Shown here piece by piece: positions 6,876 to 13,642 of a stretch of DNA of 14,817 bases; position 1 is the first letter of the stretch, and each line of letters starts with the position of its first letter. Position numbers and translations under genes: made by a program. The notes beneath the pieces were generated by a model, which made no database searches, was not told where the DNA came from, and worked only from the letters and a program-made list of their open reading frames with translations. The stretch covers positions 1 through 14,817 of the forward strand of contig JAKSUS010000009.1 of assembly GCA_024408745.1 (NCBI GenBank). Direction: 5' to 3'. This stretch comes from Candidatus Gastranaerophilales bacterium. GTDB lineage: Bacteria > Cyanobacteriota > Vampirovibrionia > Gastranaerophilales > JAILCC01.

Positions 6876-7040
6876 ATGGCAAGAATAGTAAGACCTACTT
6901 GGGCAATAAGATGTACACAATCAGGTTGCAAAGAACTTTTTGAAGTTGTTGAACTTGAACCCGGTAAACAACAAGAAGTTGTATGCCCTAAATGTGGTGA
7001 ACATTATGTTTATCCCGTTCTTCCTTCACAAGAAGATTAA
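6876..7040 (+). CDS. Small zinc-ribbon protein (54 residues)
   Basis: A short frame runs from ATG 6876 to TAA 7038-7040, with SD-like AGAGGA (6865-6870) 5 nt upstream. The product starts MARIVRPTWAIRC. It carries C13-x4-C18 and C37-P-K-C40, a four-cysteine zinc-ribbon pattern, separated by an acidic strand-like stretch (LFEVVELEPG). The tail ends PVLPSQED. No recognisable enzyme or DNA-binding domain is present. It could be a small regulatory or scaffold zinc ribbon, or an RNA-polymerase- or ribosome-associated ribbon; sequence alone does not decide. The radical SAM gene starts 6 nt after it, so the two are probably cotranscribed. The clean SD, conserved-looking cysteines and tight packing argue that it is real. 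Confidence 0.75.
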   Translation: MARIVRPTWAIRCTQSGCKELFEVVELEPGKQQEVVCPKCGEHYVYPVLPSQED

Positions 7041-7046
7041 TTAAGG

Positions 7047-7976
7047 ATGTTTCAGGATAATTCAGGCAAAAATTACAGAACGTATAGTCAATATTTAAAA
7101 GATAAATTTGGCGAAAAAGTTTATAAGGTCACTCTTAATGCAAATTTAGGGTGCCCTAATCGTGACGGGACAAAATCTTTCGGCGGTTGTATATTTTGTG
7201 ATGATGTCGGTTCGTTTTCTCAGGCGCATGACCTTAATTTGCCGATAGAAGAACAACTCATTACAGGTATTAATAATTTGGAAAAAAGATTTCATGCAAA
7301 GAAATTTATTGCTTATCTTCAATCTTATTCAAACACTTATGGTGATGTTGCAAAATTAAAGAAAATTTATGACGCTTCCGTTAATAATGAAAGAGTTGTT
7401 GGTATATCAATAGGTACAAGACCAGATTGTGTTGATGAAGAAAAAATATCATTAATTCAAAGTTATACATTTAATAGAGAAGTTTGGATTGAATACGGTT
7501 TGCAGAGTATAAAAGATAAAACTTTGGAACTAATTAACCGTTCTCATACCTCAAAAGAATTTATTGATGCGGTTAAAATGACTCAAAATAAAGGCATAAA
7601 AATTTCTGCACATGTTATTTTAGGACTTCCCGATGAAACTAAAGAAGATATGTTAGATACGGCAAAGGCACTTGCCGATATAGGAATAGACGGAGTTAAA
7701 ATTCATTGTCTTTGCGTTTTAAAAAATTCGAAATTAGAAAAATTATATAATAACAATGAGCTGAAAGTTTTAGAAGAAGATGAATATGTTGATTTAGCAT
7801 GTTCATTTATGGAATTATTGCCTGAGAATGTTATAATTCATAGACTTGCAGGTAACGGGTATAAAAAATCATTACTGGTTCCTCAATGGCTGGGACAAAA
7901 ATTTAAAACTCTAAATAAAATTGATGAATGGTTTACTGAACATAATTCATGGCAGGGAAAAAAATATAATATTTAA
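7047..7976 (+). CDS. Radical SAM protein, YtqA/YhcC (TIGR01212) family
   Basis: The 309-residue enzyme begins with Y-x-x-YLKDKFGEKVYKV and NLGCPNRDGT, diagnostic of the TIGR01212 family. The [4Fe-4S] ligands are C36, C48 and C51, in the wide C-x11-C-x2-C spacing of this group rather than the usual C-x3-C-x2-C. Downstream are VGISIGTRPDCV, EYGLQSI and AHVILGLPDET, typical Elp3/MiaB-like radical SAM barrel strands. In Bacillus subtilis the YtqA subgroup (MnmL) takes part in mnm5s2U synthesis in tRNA, paired with the methylase MnmM; no mnmM is next door here, so the same role is only possible. AAGG directly abuts ATG, too close to act as SD; AGAAG at 7031-7035 is a better candidate. It follows the zinc-ribbon gene by 6 nt. 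Confidence 0.88.
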   Translation: MFQDNSGKNYRTYSQYLKDKFGEKVYKVTLNANLGCPNRDGTKSFGGCIFCDDVGSFSQAHDLNLPIEEQLITGINNLEKRFHAKKFIAYLQSYSNTYGDVAKLKKIYDASVNNERVVGISIGTRPDCVDEEKISLIQSYTFNREVWIEYGLQSIKDKTLELINRSHTSKEFIDAVKMTQNKGIKISAHVILGLPDETKEDMLDTAKALADIGIDGVKIHCLCVLKNSKLEKLYNNNELKVLEEDEYVDLACSFMELLPENVIIHRLAGNGYKKSLLVPQWLGQKFKTLNKIDEWFTEHNSWQGKKYNI

Positions 7977-8042
7977 CCTTACATTAAGCTGATAGCAATT
8001 TTTTGCAATTAGTTGTTTTTATATATATAAGTAAGGTTAGGA
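7974..8042 (+). promoter_or_regulatory. Structured leader: nested inverted repeats spanning the ribosome binding site
   Basis: TAACCTTAC (7974-7982) and GTAAGGTTA (8031-8039) form a perfect 9-bp inverted repeat. Inside it, 7986-7998 can pair with 8003-8014 around a TTTT loop, with one bulge, one mismatch and one G-T pair. The left outer arm contains the radical SAM stop codon. The right outer arm reaches the SD AGGA (8039-8042) of the next gene. Read-through RNA could fold with that SD occluded, whereas RNA begun at the internal promoter lacks the left arm. The pairing is seen in the sequence; the function is inferred. Confidence 0.45.
8003..8031 (+). promoter_or_regulatory. Sigma70-like promoter for the two-gene membrane operon
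   Basis: TTGCAA (8003-8008) and TATAAG (8026-8031) are separated by exactly 17 bp and match consensus at 4/6 and 5/6. The start would be near 8038, giving a leader of about 10 nt before ATG 8048. The TTG at 8003 is also an in-frame potential start codon, but it is better explained as the -35 element. Confidence 0.5.
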
Positions 8043-8047
8043 AACTC

Positions 8048-10165
8048 ATGTCATTAAATTTTTCACAAAACGCACAATATCTAAATCAACCGCAGAACGG
8101 TAATTTTGGAGCAGTAAATGTACCACAGGTGCAAGAACCTGTTTCATATTCCATTTTAAAAGGCATGGGTATACCGACAACTGGTGATGAATTTGTAAAA
8201 TTTGCTCCTTTCTTTGGAGTTTCGGTTGTGTTGAGTAAAATCTTTTCCGCTTTTGCAACCGTTGCAAGCAGAGTAAATCCTTTCAGCAAAGGTGTTCCTG
8301 CAGGCATGACTGTTGCAGAAAGTTTTGAAAATTCATTTTTAGGTAAATTGGGAAGAAAAATTGATAATGTCTTATTCCCGTTTTTAAATAAAAATAAAGG
8401 AAAAATTGATTCTGCCAGAGCAGGCATATCAAAAGTTACTCCTGATTGGACAAAAAATCTTTATGAAAAATTCAAAATCGGTGTTGCACCTAAAAATAAT
8501 ATGGCTTTATTCCAATACAGAGGTGCTACTCATGCTGCTTCTAACGCATTTTTCGATGTATTGAAACAAGTTAAACCAAGCGAATTATTAAAACTTGGCT
8601 TAAAAGAAGCGGATGTTGCACAGATATTAGCAATTGCAGAAAATACAAAAGCAGTAGACAGAAAAACCTTATTACAGGGTCTGGAATTTGTTGCAGATAA
8701 ATTTAAAAACGTTAAAGCAAAAGATTTACAGGGACTTTTACTTAAATCAGGTAAAAAATCCTACTTATTAAATGAATTAAATAAAGCGAGAGCATTTATT
8801 GCTCCGAATGCAAAAACCGGTTTCACAAAATACTTACAAAAAGGCTTGATGTACTTATCCGAAGGTGCCGGTGGCGGTGTTATCGGTGGCGCGCTATTCG
8901 GTATTTTGATGAACAGTTTATTTATGGCTACTACTATTAAACGTACTTGGGAAGCTCCTTGGAAGGAAAAATTCAGTACCTTTATGGAAGGCTTAATGGT
9001 AGAATTCGGCGGAATTTACTTCACAATGGTTTTAGGTACAAGATTAACTTATAAATTGTTGGGCTTGAAAAATGCCGATAAAACTGCAGCACAATTAGCG
9101 AATATTAAAGGTTTAACCGAAACTATTAATGCTGCAAAAGGTGAATTTAAAAATCTTGATGTAATTTTAAAATATGTCAAAAAAGGTAATATGACACCTG
9201 AACTTCAAGGTGCAATAAAAGAAATACTTCAAGGAATTAATACGGAAGGATTAACTCCTGAAATTAAGCAATTAATAAGTAAAACTATCGGAGCAGAACC
9301 TGTTAAAAAAGGTTTCTTAGGTGGCTTATTCAGATCTAAAATGCCTGCTCTGAAAGATTTAACAAAAGAGGAAGCTATAAAAGTATTTGAACATTTAAGA
9401 GAAGTTAAAGGAAGTGCTATTAATAGCTCTATTGATAATTTAGCAAAAATGCGTGCTTTCCAAAAAGTACCAAAAGGCGGTTTCTTCAGAAACTTATTTA
9501 ACAGACCTTTAAGATGGGCAGGTAATTTCTTATCTATTGGTTTGGAAAATCTTCCGACAAAAGTCGGGGTTAAGGGCGTTTCTAAATTTAGATTATTCTT
9601 TAGCAAATTATGGAACGGTGTTAAATTTGCAGGCGGTTATCCGTTGAGATTTATTCTTGTCGGTATGATTGTTACTCCACCGTTAACAAATTTATTAGGC
9701 AAAATTTCGCATACATTATTCGGTAAACCGACAAAATCAATTATGGATGAAAGAGATGGCAAAAACGAAGAAACTAAAAATCAACAAATTGCACAACAAC
9801 AAAATCCTCAAAATCCGGATAAAATGTTAGCATATTCACAAATCACAAAACAATTAGGTCAATTAAGAAGTGCTTATGAACAACAACAAAAACAACAAAC
9901 TCAACAAGTGCAACCGTCACTTCTGACTGCAACTTTAAAAAATAAACAAGAAGCAATAAATATGCCTAAACCACAAGTGCAGCAAGCATCAAAAAAAGAT
10001 TTATCTCCTGCAACTTATATCCCTCAAGTAAAAGCAACCCAAATAGCTGATGCAGGTAAAATTGATGAAATCAACAGAAAGCTTGCGCAAAGTGAAAATG
10101 TTGAAAAATATGCAATGAAAGAATTAAATTCACTTCATACTAAAAATGATGCTTATGAATTTTAG
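8048..10165 (+). CDS. Large lineage-specific membrane protein of unknown function (705 residues)
   Basis: I do not recognise this family. Residues 1-30 are Asn/Gln-rich without a signal peptide. Hydrophobic segments are at about 51-74, 269-298 (a glycine-zipper run GAGGGVIGGALFG), 313-335 and 530-556. Between them are Lys-rich helical stretches, including a short tandem repeat (MTPELQGAIKEILQGI at 382-397, LTPEIKQLISKTIGA at 402-416). The C-terminal 135 residues are soluble and Gln-rich, with CAA-rich DNA coding for QQQ runs at about 578-620. The start is ATG 8048, because AGGA (8039-8042) lies 5 nt upstream; the frame stays open to TTG 8003, which lies in the promoter. The next gene starts 9 nt after its TAG, with an SD overlapping that stop, so the two form an operon. 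An envelope-structure or secretion role is possible but unproven. Confidence 0.85.
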   Translation: MSLNFSQNAQYLNQPQNGNFGAVNVPQVQEPVSYSILKGMGIPTTGDEFVKFAPFFGVSVVLSKIFSAFATVASRVNPFSKGVPAGMTVAESFENSFLGKLGRKIDNVLFPFLNKNKGKIDSARAGISKVTPDWTKNLYEKFKIGVAPKNNMALFQYRGATHAASNAFFDVLKQVKPSELLKLGLKEADVAQILAIAENTKAVDRKTLLQGLEFVADKFKNVKAKDLQGLLLKSGKKSYLLNELNKARAFIAPNAKTGFTKYLQKGLMYLSEGAGGGVIGGALFGILMNSLFMATTIKRTWEAPWKEKFSTFMEGLMVEFGGIYFTMVLGTRLTYKLLGLKNADKTAAQLANIKGLTETINAAKGEFKNLDVILKYVKKGNMTPELQGAIKEILQGINTEGLTPEIKQLISKTIGAEPVKKGFLGGLFRSKMPALKDLTKEEAIKVFEHLREVKGSAINSSIDNLAKMRAFQKVPKGGFFRNLFNRPLRWAGNFLSIGLENLPTKVGVKGVSKFRLFFSKLWNGVKFAGGYPLRFILVGMIVTPPLTNLLGKISHTLFGKPTKSIMDERDGKNEETKNQQIAQQQNPQNPDKMLAYSQITKQLGQLRSAYEQQQKQQTQQVQPSLLTATLKNKQEAINMPKPQVQQASKKDLSPATYIPQVKATQIADAGKIDEINRKLAQSENVEKYAMKELNSLHTKNDAYEF

Positions 10166-10174
10166 GACTCTATA

Positions 10175-11707
10175 ATGTCAAATACAATCGAAAATAATAG
10201 AATATATAACACATTTACACCGTTTATTTCCAAAAATACACAAACCGCAGACAGAACCTTGCGAGGACGTCGCAGACGTCATAATACATCGCAGGATATT
10301 TCAAAATCATTTTTTAAATATTTCACACCTTCTGCATTATTATTAATTCCTGTTTTGGCAATAACCGTTTCAAGAACCCACTTGAACAGAATGTTATTTA
10401 ATGCTGACAGAGAATATTTTTTAGCCGAAATGAAAGGCGGTTTTATAAAAAGCATTTCAAAAAAATGTTCTATTGCCAAATATTATTTGATAAATAAATT
10501 AAGTGAATTAATTACTCCGTTAAAACAGAGAAAAGACAGGATTTTTTCTAATGTTACAAATCCTGAAAACAAAACACTTTTTGCGAGAGGAGTTCAGACA
10601 ATTAACGGTTATTTTAAAAAGAATAAAATAGCAGCGGCCGGTAAACGAACGGAAAAAGTTAAAAAAGTTTTTGAAAAATTGGTTGATAATATAGAAAAAC
10701 AATTAAAAACCATTGATGATAGCGCATTAGGAAAAATAAAAACACTTTTGCCTGATGAAATGTTAAAAACAAAATCTGACGGTATGCCGAGAGTTATTGA
10801 TTTTTCTAAAACAAAAGACGGAAAAAGCAGAACAGATGAAATTAAAAAATTAATTGATGAAATAAGAACTCTTTTAAAAGATGAAAAGCCCGAATATGAT
10901 AAAATTATTCAAAAAATAACATACTCTTGTGATGATATTTTTGATGAAGGTATGGAAAGTTTAATAAAAATAAGAAAAGAGCTTTCAAAAAGTAAAATTT
11001 TAGATCCTCAACAGAGGACACAAATTAAAAAGATGTATGGTAATTTGGTTAAATATAAGTTCGCTGAACTTATAGAAGGTAAAAATGCTTTAACCTCTCA
11101 GGAATTAAGAGCACTACATCTTGAAGAACTGAAGCAAAATTTTGAAATATTAAAAACATATTTACCTGATAAACAAATTTATAAAATCGAATTAGAAAAA
11201 CTTGAAAAGCTTTTAAACGAAAAAGCAAATCCTGAAAATATGGGCATTTTAGAAAAAATAAGAATGTTGTTAAAATGTAATGACATTAAATCTGATTTGG
11301 TGAAAGAAAATAAAACTCCCGCACTTTTTAAACAGTATCAGACGGAAGAATATATAAAAACAAAAGAATTGATAAAAGATTTTGCCAAAGAATTAAAAAT
11401 AGGAGGGAAAACCGAAAAATATATGTTGCCTAATTCCCTTGAAGAAATAAATAACGGTAAAATATTTACTCATGCAATTTCAACTTTAATTCCGACAGGA
11501 GCATTACTCGGAACCATAATCGGTACAAAAAACAAAGAGAAAAAAAATAATACAAACAGAACTTTAGCTGCATTTTTAATTGGTGCGGTAATAATGTTTT
11601 TAAGCTATTATTTTGCAATATGTTCAAGAAGAGTTTCAATAGCATACGGACTTCTTGCAACATTAATTTCAACAAAAATTATAGATAAATTTATTCAGAA
11701 AAATTAA
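10175..11707 (+). CDS. Membrane-anchored, helix-rich protein of unknown function (510 residues)
   Basis: No family is recognised. The N-terminal 50 residues are polar and carry a basic patch LRGRRRRH (29-36) before a membrane helix at 51-68, which by the positive-inside rule puts the N terminus in the cytoplasm. Residues 70-430 are a Lys/Glu/Leu-rich, probably largely alpha-helical or coiled-coil region (for example 220-245 and 335-368). Three hydrophobic segments close the protein: about 433-450, 462-484 and 487-505. The layout (disordered head, one helix, long helical middle, C-terminal membrane cluster) resembles that of the upstream protein, which suggests a membrane complex. SD AGGA (10164-10167) overlaps the upstream TAG. 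The patch is coded by CGA, CGT, CGC and CGT, unusual amid mostly AGA arginines. A strong terminator follows 2 nt after the stop. Confidence 0.85.
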   Translation: MSNTIENNRIYNTFTPFISKNTQTADRTLRGRRRRHNTSQDISKSFFKYFTPSALLLIPVLAITVSRTHLNRMLFNADREYFLAEMKGGFIKSISKKCSIAKYYLINKLSELITPLKQRKDRIFSNVTNPENKTLFARGVQTINGYFKKNKIAAAGKRTEKVKKVFEKLVDNIEKQLKTIDDSALGKIKTLLPDEMLKTKSDGMPRVIDFSKTKDGKSRTDEIKKLIDEIRTLLKDEKPEYDKIIQKITYSCDDIFDEGMESLIKIRKELSKSKILDPQQRTQIKKMYGNLVKYKFAELIEGKNALTSQELRALHLEELKQNFEILKTYLPDKQIYKIELEKLEKLLNEKANPENMGILEKIRMLLKCNDIKSDLVKENKTPALFKQYQTEEYIKTKELIKDFAKELKIGGKTEKYMLPNSLEEINNGKIFTHAISTLIPTGALLGTIIGTKNKEKKNNTNRTLAAFLIGAVIMFLSYYFAICSRRVSIAYGLLATLISTKIIDKFIQKN

Positions 11708-11708
11708 T

Positions 11709-11740
11709 AAAAAGCAGTTATTTAATAATAACTGCTTTTT
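11709..11740. terminator. Bidirectional intrinsic terminator
   Basis: A perfect 14-bp stem (11709-11722 with 11727-11740) closes a TAAT loop. The outer five pairs are A-T, so the RNA ends in a U-run on either strand. It starts 1 nt after the stop of the 510-residue protein gene (+) and lies 20 bp beyond the end of the convergent glucan phosphorylase gene (-), so it can end both transcripts. Confidence 0.92.
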
Positions 11741-11759
11741 CGTAGTTTATATTTATTTT

Positions 11760-13454
11760 CTATTTGATGTTTGAATAAGTCCAAGCATCAAGATTTGCAT
11801 CATTTCCGTCGTTCAATTCGGCATCTTCATATCCCGGGTTTGAACTGTTTCTGTGAGCAATAGGTTTATACAGTCTGTTATAGTATTCAATTACCATTCT
11901 GTCAGAGTTGAAGTAACCTTCAGAAATTCTGATTGCTTTAGACATTAATTTTGCCCATTTAGCTTTGTTTTCATAATATGTCGGGATAATATCATTTTCA
12001 ATTACATTCATAATATATTCATGATCTTTCCAATGTCTTTCTTCCCAAGGAATATCATCATCTAAACCGGGATATTCAACAGAATAACCGTTAATACCGT
12101 TAAATGTACCTTCAACAGTCCAACCGTCATAAATTGATAAGTGAATAGCGCCGTTCATATTTGCTGACATGCCTGAAGTTCCTGATGCTTCAAAAGGTCT
12201 GAGAGGAGTATTTAACCAAATATCAGAACCTCTTTTTAATTTAGCACTTAATTCCAATTCATAGTTAGGAAGAACAACTACATTCTTCAATTCATAAGAC
12301 TGATGAAGAATTTTGTTGAACATTTCTCTGCCCATTGTATCATCAGGGTGGAATTTGCCTGCGAAAATAAGTTGAATTTTATTTTCGTTTAATAATTTAC
12401 AAATTCTGTCTCTGTCCATTAATATTAACCAAGCACGTTTGTAATCAGCAAAACGTCTTGCCCAAGTGATTGTTAAAACATTTGGGTCAAACATTTTACC
12501 TGTTGTACTTGCAATATATTTGAACAATTCTTTTTTCATATCAATTTTTGCCTGCAAATATTCTTCTTTTGTTCTTGCATCTCTGATACGTGCATCTTGC
12601 CAATAGTGAAGATTTACTGCATTTGTAATTGCTGTGATAGGGCATTTTCCGTCAACCCATTCCCACATCTTATTAGCAACAAGACCGTGAAGCTGAGAAA
12701 CGGCATTTGCAATTCTGCTCATTCTTAAAGCGGCAACTGTTAAAGAGAAATCTTCACCGCCTAAACGAACTGCTGTATCTCTTGAAGCACCTGAGAAAAA
12801 TCCTGCTTCATTCAACAAATCAACTCTGTGAACTTCATTGCCTGCCGCAACAGGAGTGTGAGTTGTAAATACGGTTTTTTCTTTAACTTTATCTAAGTTT
12901 CCGTTATACATTCTTAAAAGTTCAAATGCTGCAGGAAGTGCATGACCTTCATTCATGTGAAGAACATCAAACTTATAACCTGCTGCAAGAAGAACTCTTA
13001 CACCTGCAATACCTAAAACGATTTCTTGGCTGACTCTGATTCTTTCATCTCCGTCATATAAACGGTGAGAAATTTTTCTGATTTCCTCAGAGTTTTCGGG
13101 AATGTCAGTAGTTAAAAGATATATAGGACATGTGCCAAACAGTTTTGGTTCAACTCTATACGCTTTAACTTTAACATTTTGACCGAAAATATTAACATCA
13201 ACCATAATATTAGGGTCTGTTAAAAAGTCATAATGTTTCCTTACATAAGCAACTTCTACATTATTGTTTTGGTCAATTCTTTGGTCATAATAACCGAAAG
13301 ACCATAAAAAAGTAACACCAACCATTGGTAATCCTAAGAAACCTGCTGATTGCATATGCGAACCTGCGAGAAATCCTAAACCGCCTGAATAAGTACTTAA
13401 TGATTGGTCTAAAGCCATTTCCATTGAAAAATAAGCAACTTTTGGTAACGTCAT
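11760..13454 (-). CDS. glgP: Alpha-glucan (glycogen/starch) phosphorylase-like protein, short form, PLP lysine replaced
   Basis: GT35 phosphorylases release glucose 1-phosphate from alpha-1,4-glucans with phosphate, using pyridoxal phosphate. The 564-residue protein matches the short alpha-glucan phosphorylase class: VAYFSMEMAL (6-15), HMNEGHALP (166-174), THTPVAAGNE (199-208), RRFADYKRAW (333-342), IFAGKFHPDD (363-372) and LRPFEASGTSGM (418-429). Phosphorylases normally have Lys after GTSGM (or GTGNM) to bind PLP; here it is S430 (TCA), two base changes from AAA, so an isolated error is unlikely. Activity may be lost or altered, or this clade may differ. The start is ATG at 13452-13454 because AAGGA lies 7 nt upstream; an upstream in-frame ATG at 13499 has no such site. 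The last 30 residues are an Asn/Asp-rich tail. Confidence 0.88.
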   Translation of the reverse strand: MTLPKVAYFSMEMALDQSLSTYSGGLGFLAGSHMQSAGFLGLPMVGVTFLWSFGYYDQRIDQNNNVEVAYVRKHYDFLTDPNIMVDVNIFGQNVKVKAYRVEPKLFGTCPIYLLTTDIPENSEEIRKISHRLYDGDERIRVSQEIVLGIAGVRVLLAAGYKFDVLHMNEGHALPAAFELLRMYNGNLDKVKEKTVFTTHTPVAAGNEVHRVDLLNEAGFFSGASRDTAVRLGGEDFSLTVAALRMSRIANAVSQLHGLVANKMWEWVDGKCPITAITNAVNLHYWQDARIRDARTKEEYLQAKIDMKKELFKYIASTTGKMFDPNVLTITWARRFADYKRAWLILMDRDRICKLLNENKIQLIFAGKFHPDDTMGREMFNKILHQSYELKNVVVLPNYELELSAKLKRGSDIWLNTPLRPFEASGTSGMSANMNGAIHLSIYDGWTVEGTFNGINGYSVEYPGLDDDIPWEERHWKDHEYIMNVIENDIIPTYYENKAKWAKLMSKAIRISEGYFNSDRMVIEYYNRLYKPIAHRNSSNPGYEDAELNDGNDANLDAWTYSNIK

Positions 13455-13482
13455 CTTCTTATCCTTTATATTTAATCTAAGA

Positions 13483-13497
13483 GCATAATTATTATGC
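13483..13497. promoter_or_regulatory. Perfect palindrome in the glgP leader, operator-like
   Basis: GCATAAT-T-ATTATGC is a perfect 7-1-7 inverted repeat about 30 nt upstream of the chosen glgP start. Its small size and central spacing suit a dimeric repressor site. It could also be a chance AT-rich palindrome. A TATAAT (complement of about 13551-13556) lies further upstream on the minus strand with no matching -35 seen. Confidence 0.35.
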
Positions 13498-13569
13498 ATA
13501 TTTTAATATAACTCTATTCAAAAAACAAGATTGTAAATATTTGAATACTATTATATTTTAGCATATTAC

Positions 13570-13615
13570 AAAAAAATTGCCAAATTCTCAACAAAGTTAG
13601 TACTATTATTGGCAA
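13570..13615 (-). terminator. Probable intrinsic terminator of dnaB
   Basis: Read on the minus strand, TTGCCAA (13615-13609) pairs with TTGGCAA (13583-13577), followed by seven T residues (13576-13570). The 25-nt loop can form a small inner hairpin (around 13587-13600, GTT/AAC). It lies 27 nt past the dnaB stop. The long loop makes it weaker than the 11709-11740 terminator. Confidence 0.55.
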
Positions 13616-13642
13616 AATTTCATTTGTTTGAAGTAGAAAAAT

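Noticed and set aside
8003..8047. TTG start giving a 15-residue longer version of the 705-residue protein
   Set aside because: The TTG has no SD and lies inside a good -35 hexamer. ATG 8048 has AGGA 5 nt upstream.
8086..8427. 113-codon open frame on the minus strand inside the 705-residue gene
   Set aside because: It is antisense to a well-supported gene, with no SD and no recognisable domain. Long antisense frames are common given this codon usage. The same applies to the 125-codon minus frame at 9229-9606.
9778..9910. CAA-rich tract as a CRISPR or microsatellite array
   Set aside because: It is in frame and encodes the Gln-rich tail of the 705-residue protein. There are no regular spacers.
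13455..13499. ATG at 13499 as the glgP start
   Set aside because: There is no SD before it. The internal ATG at 13454 has AAGGA at ideal spacing, and the family begins at about VAYFSMEMAL.
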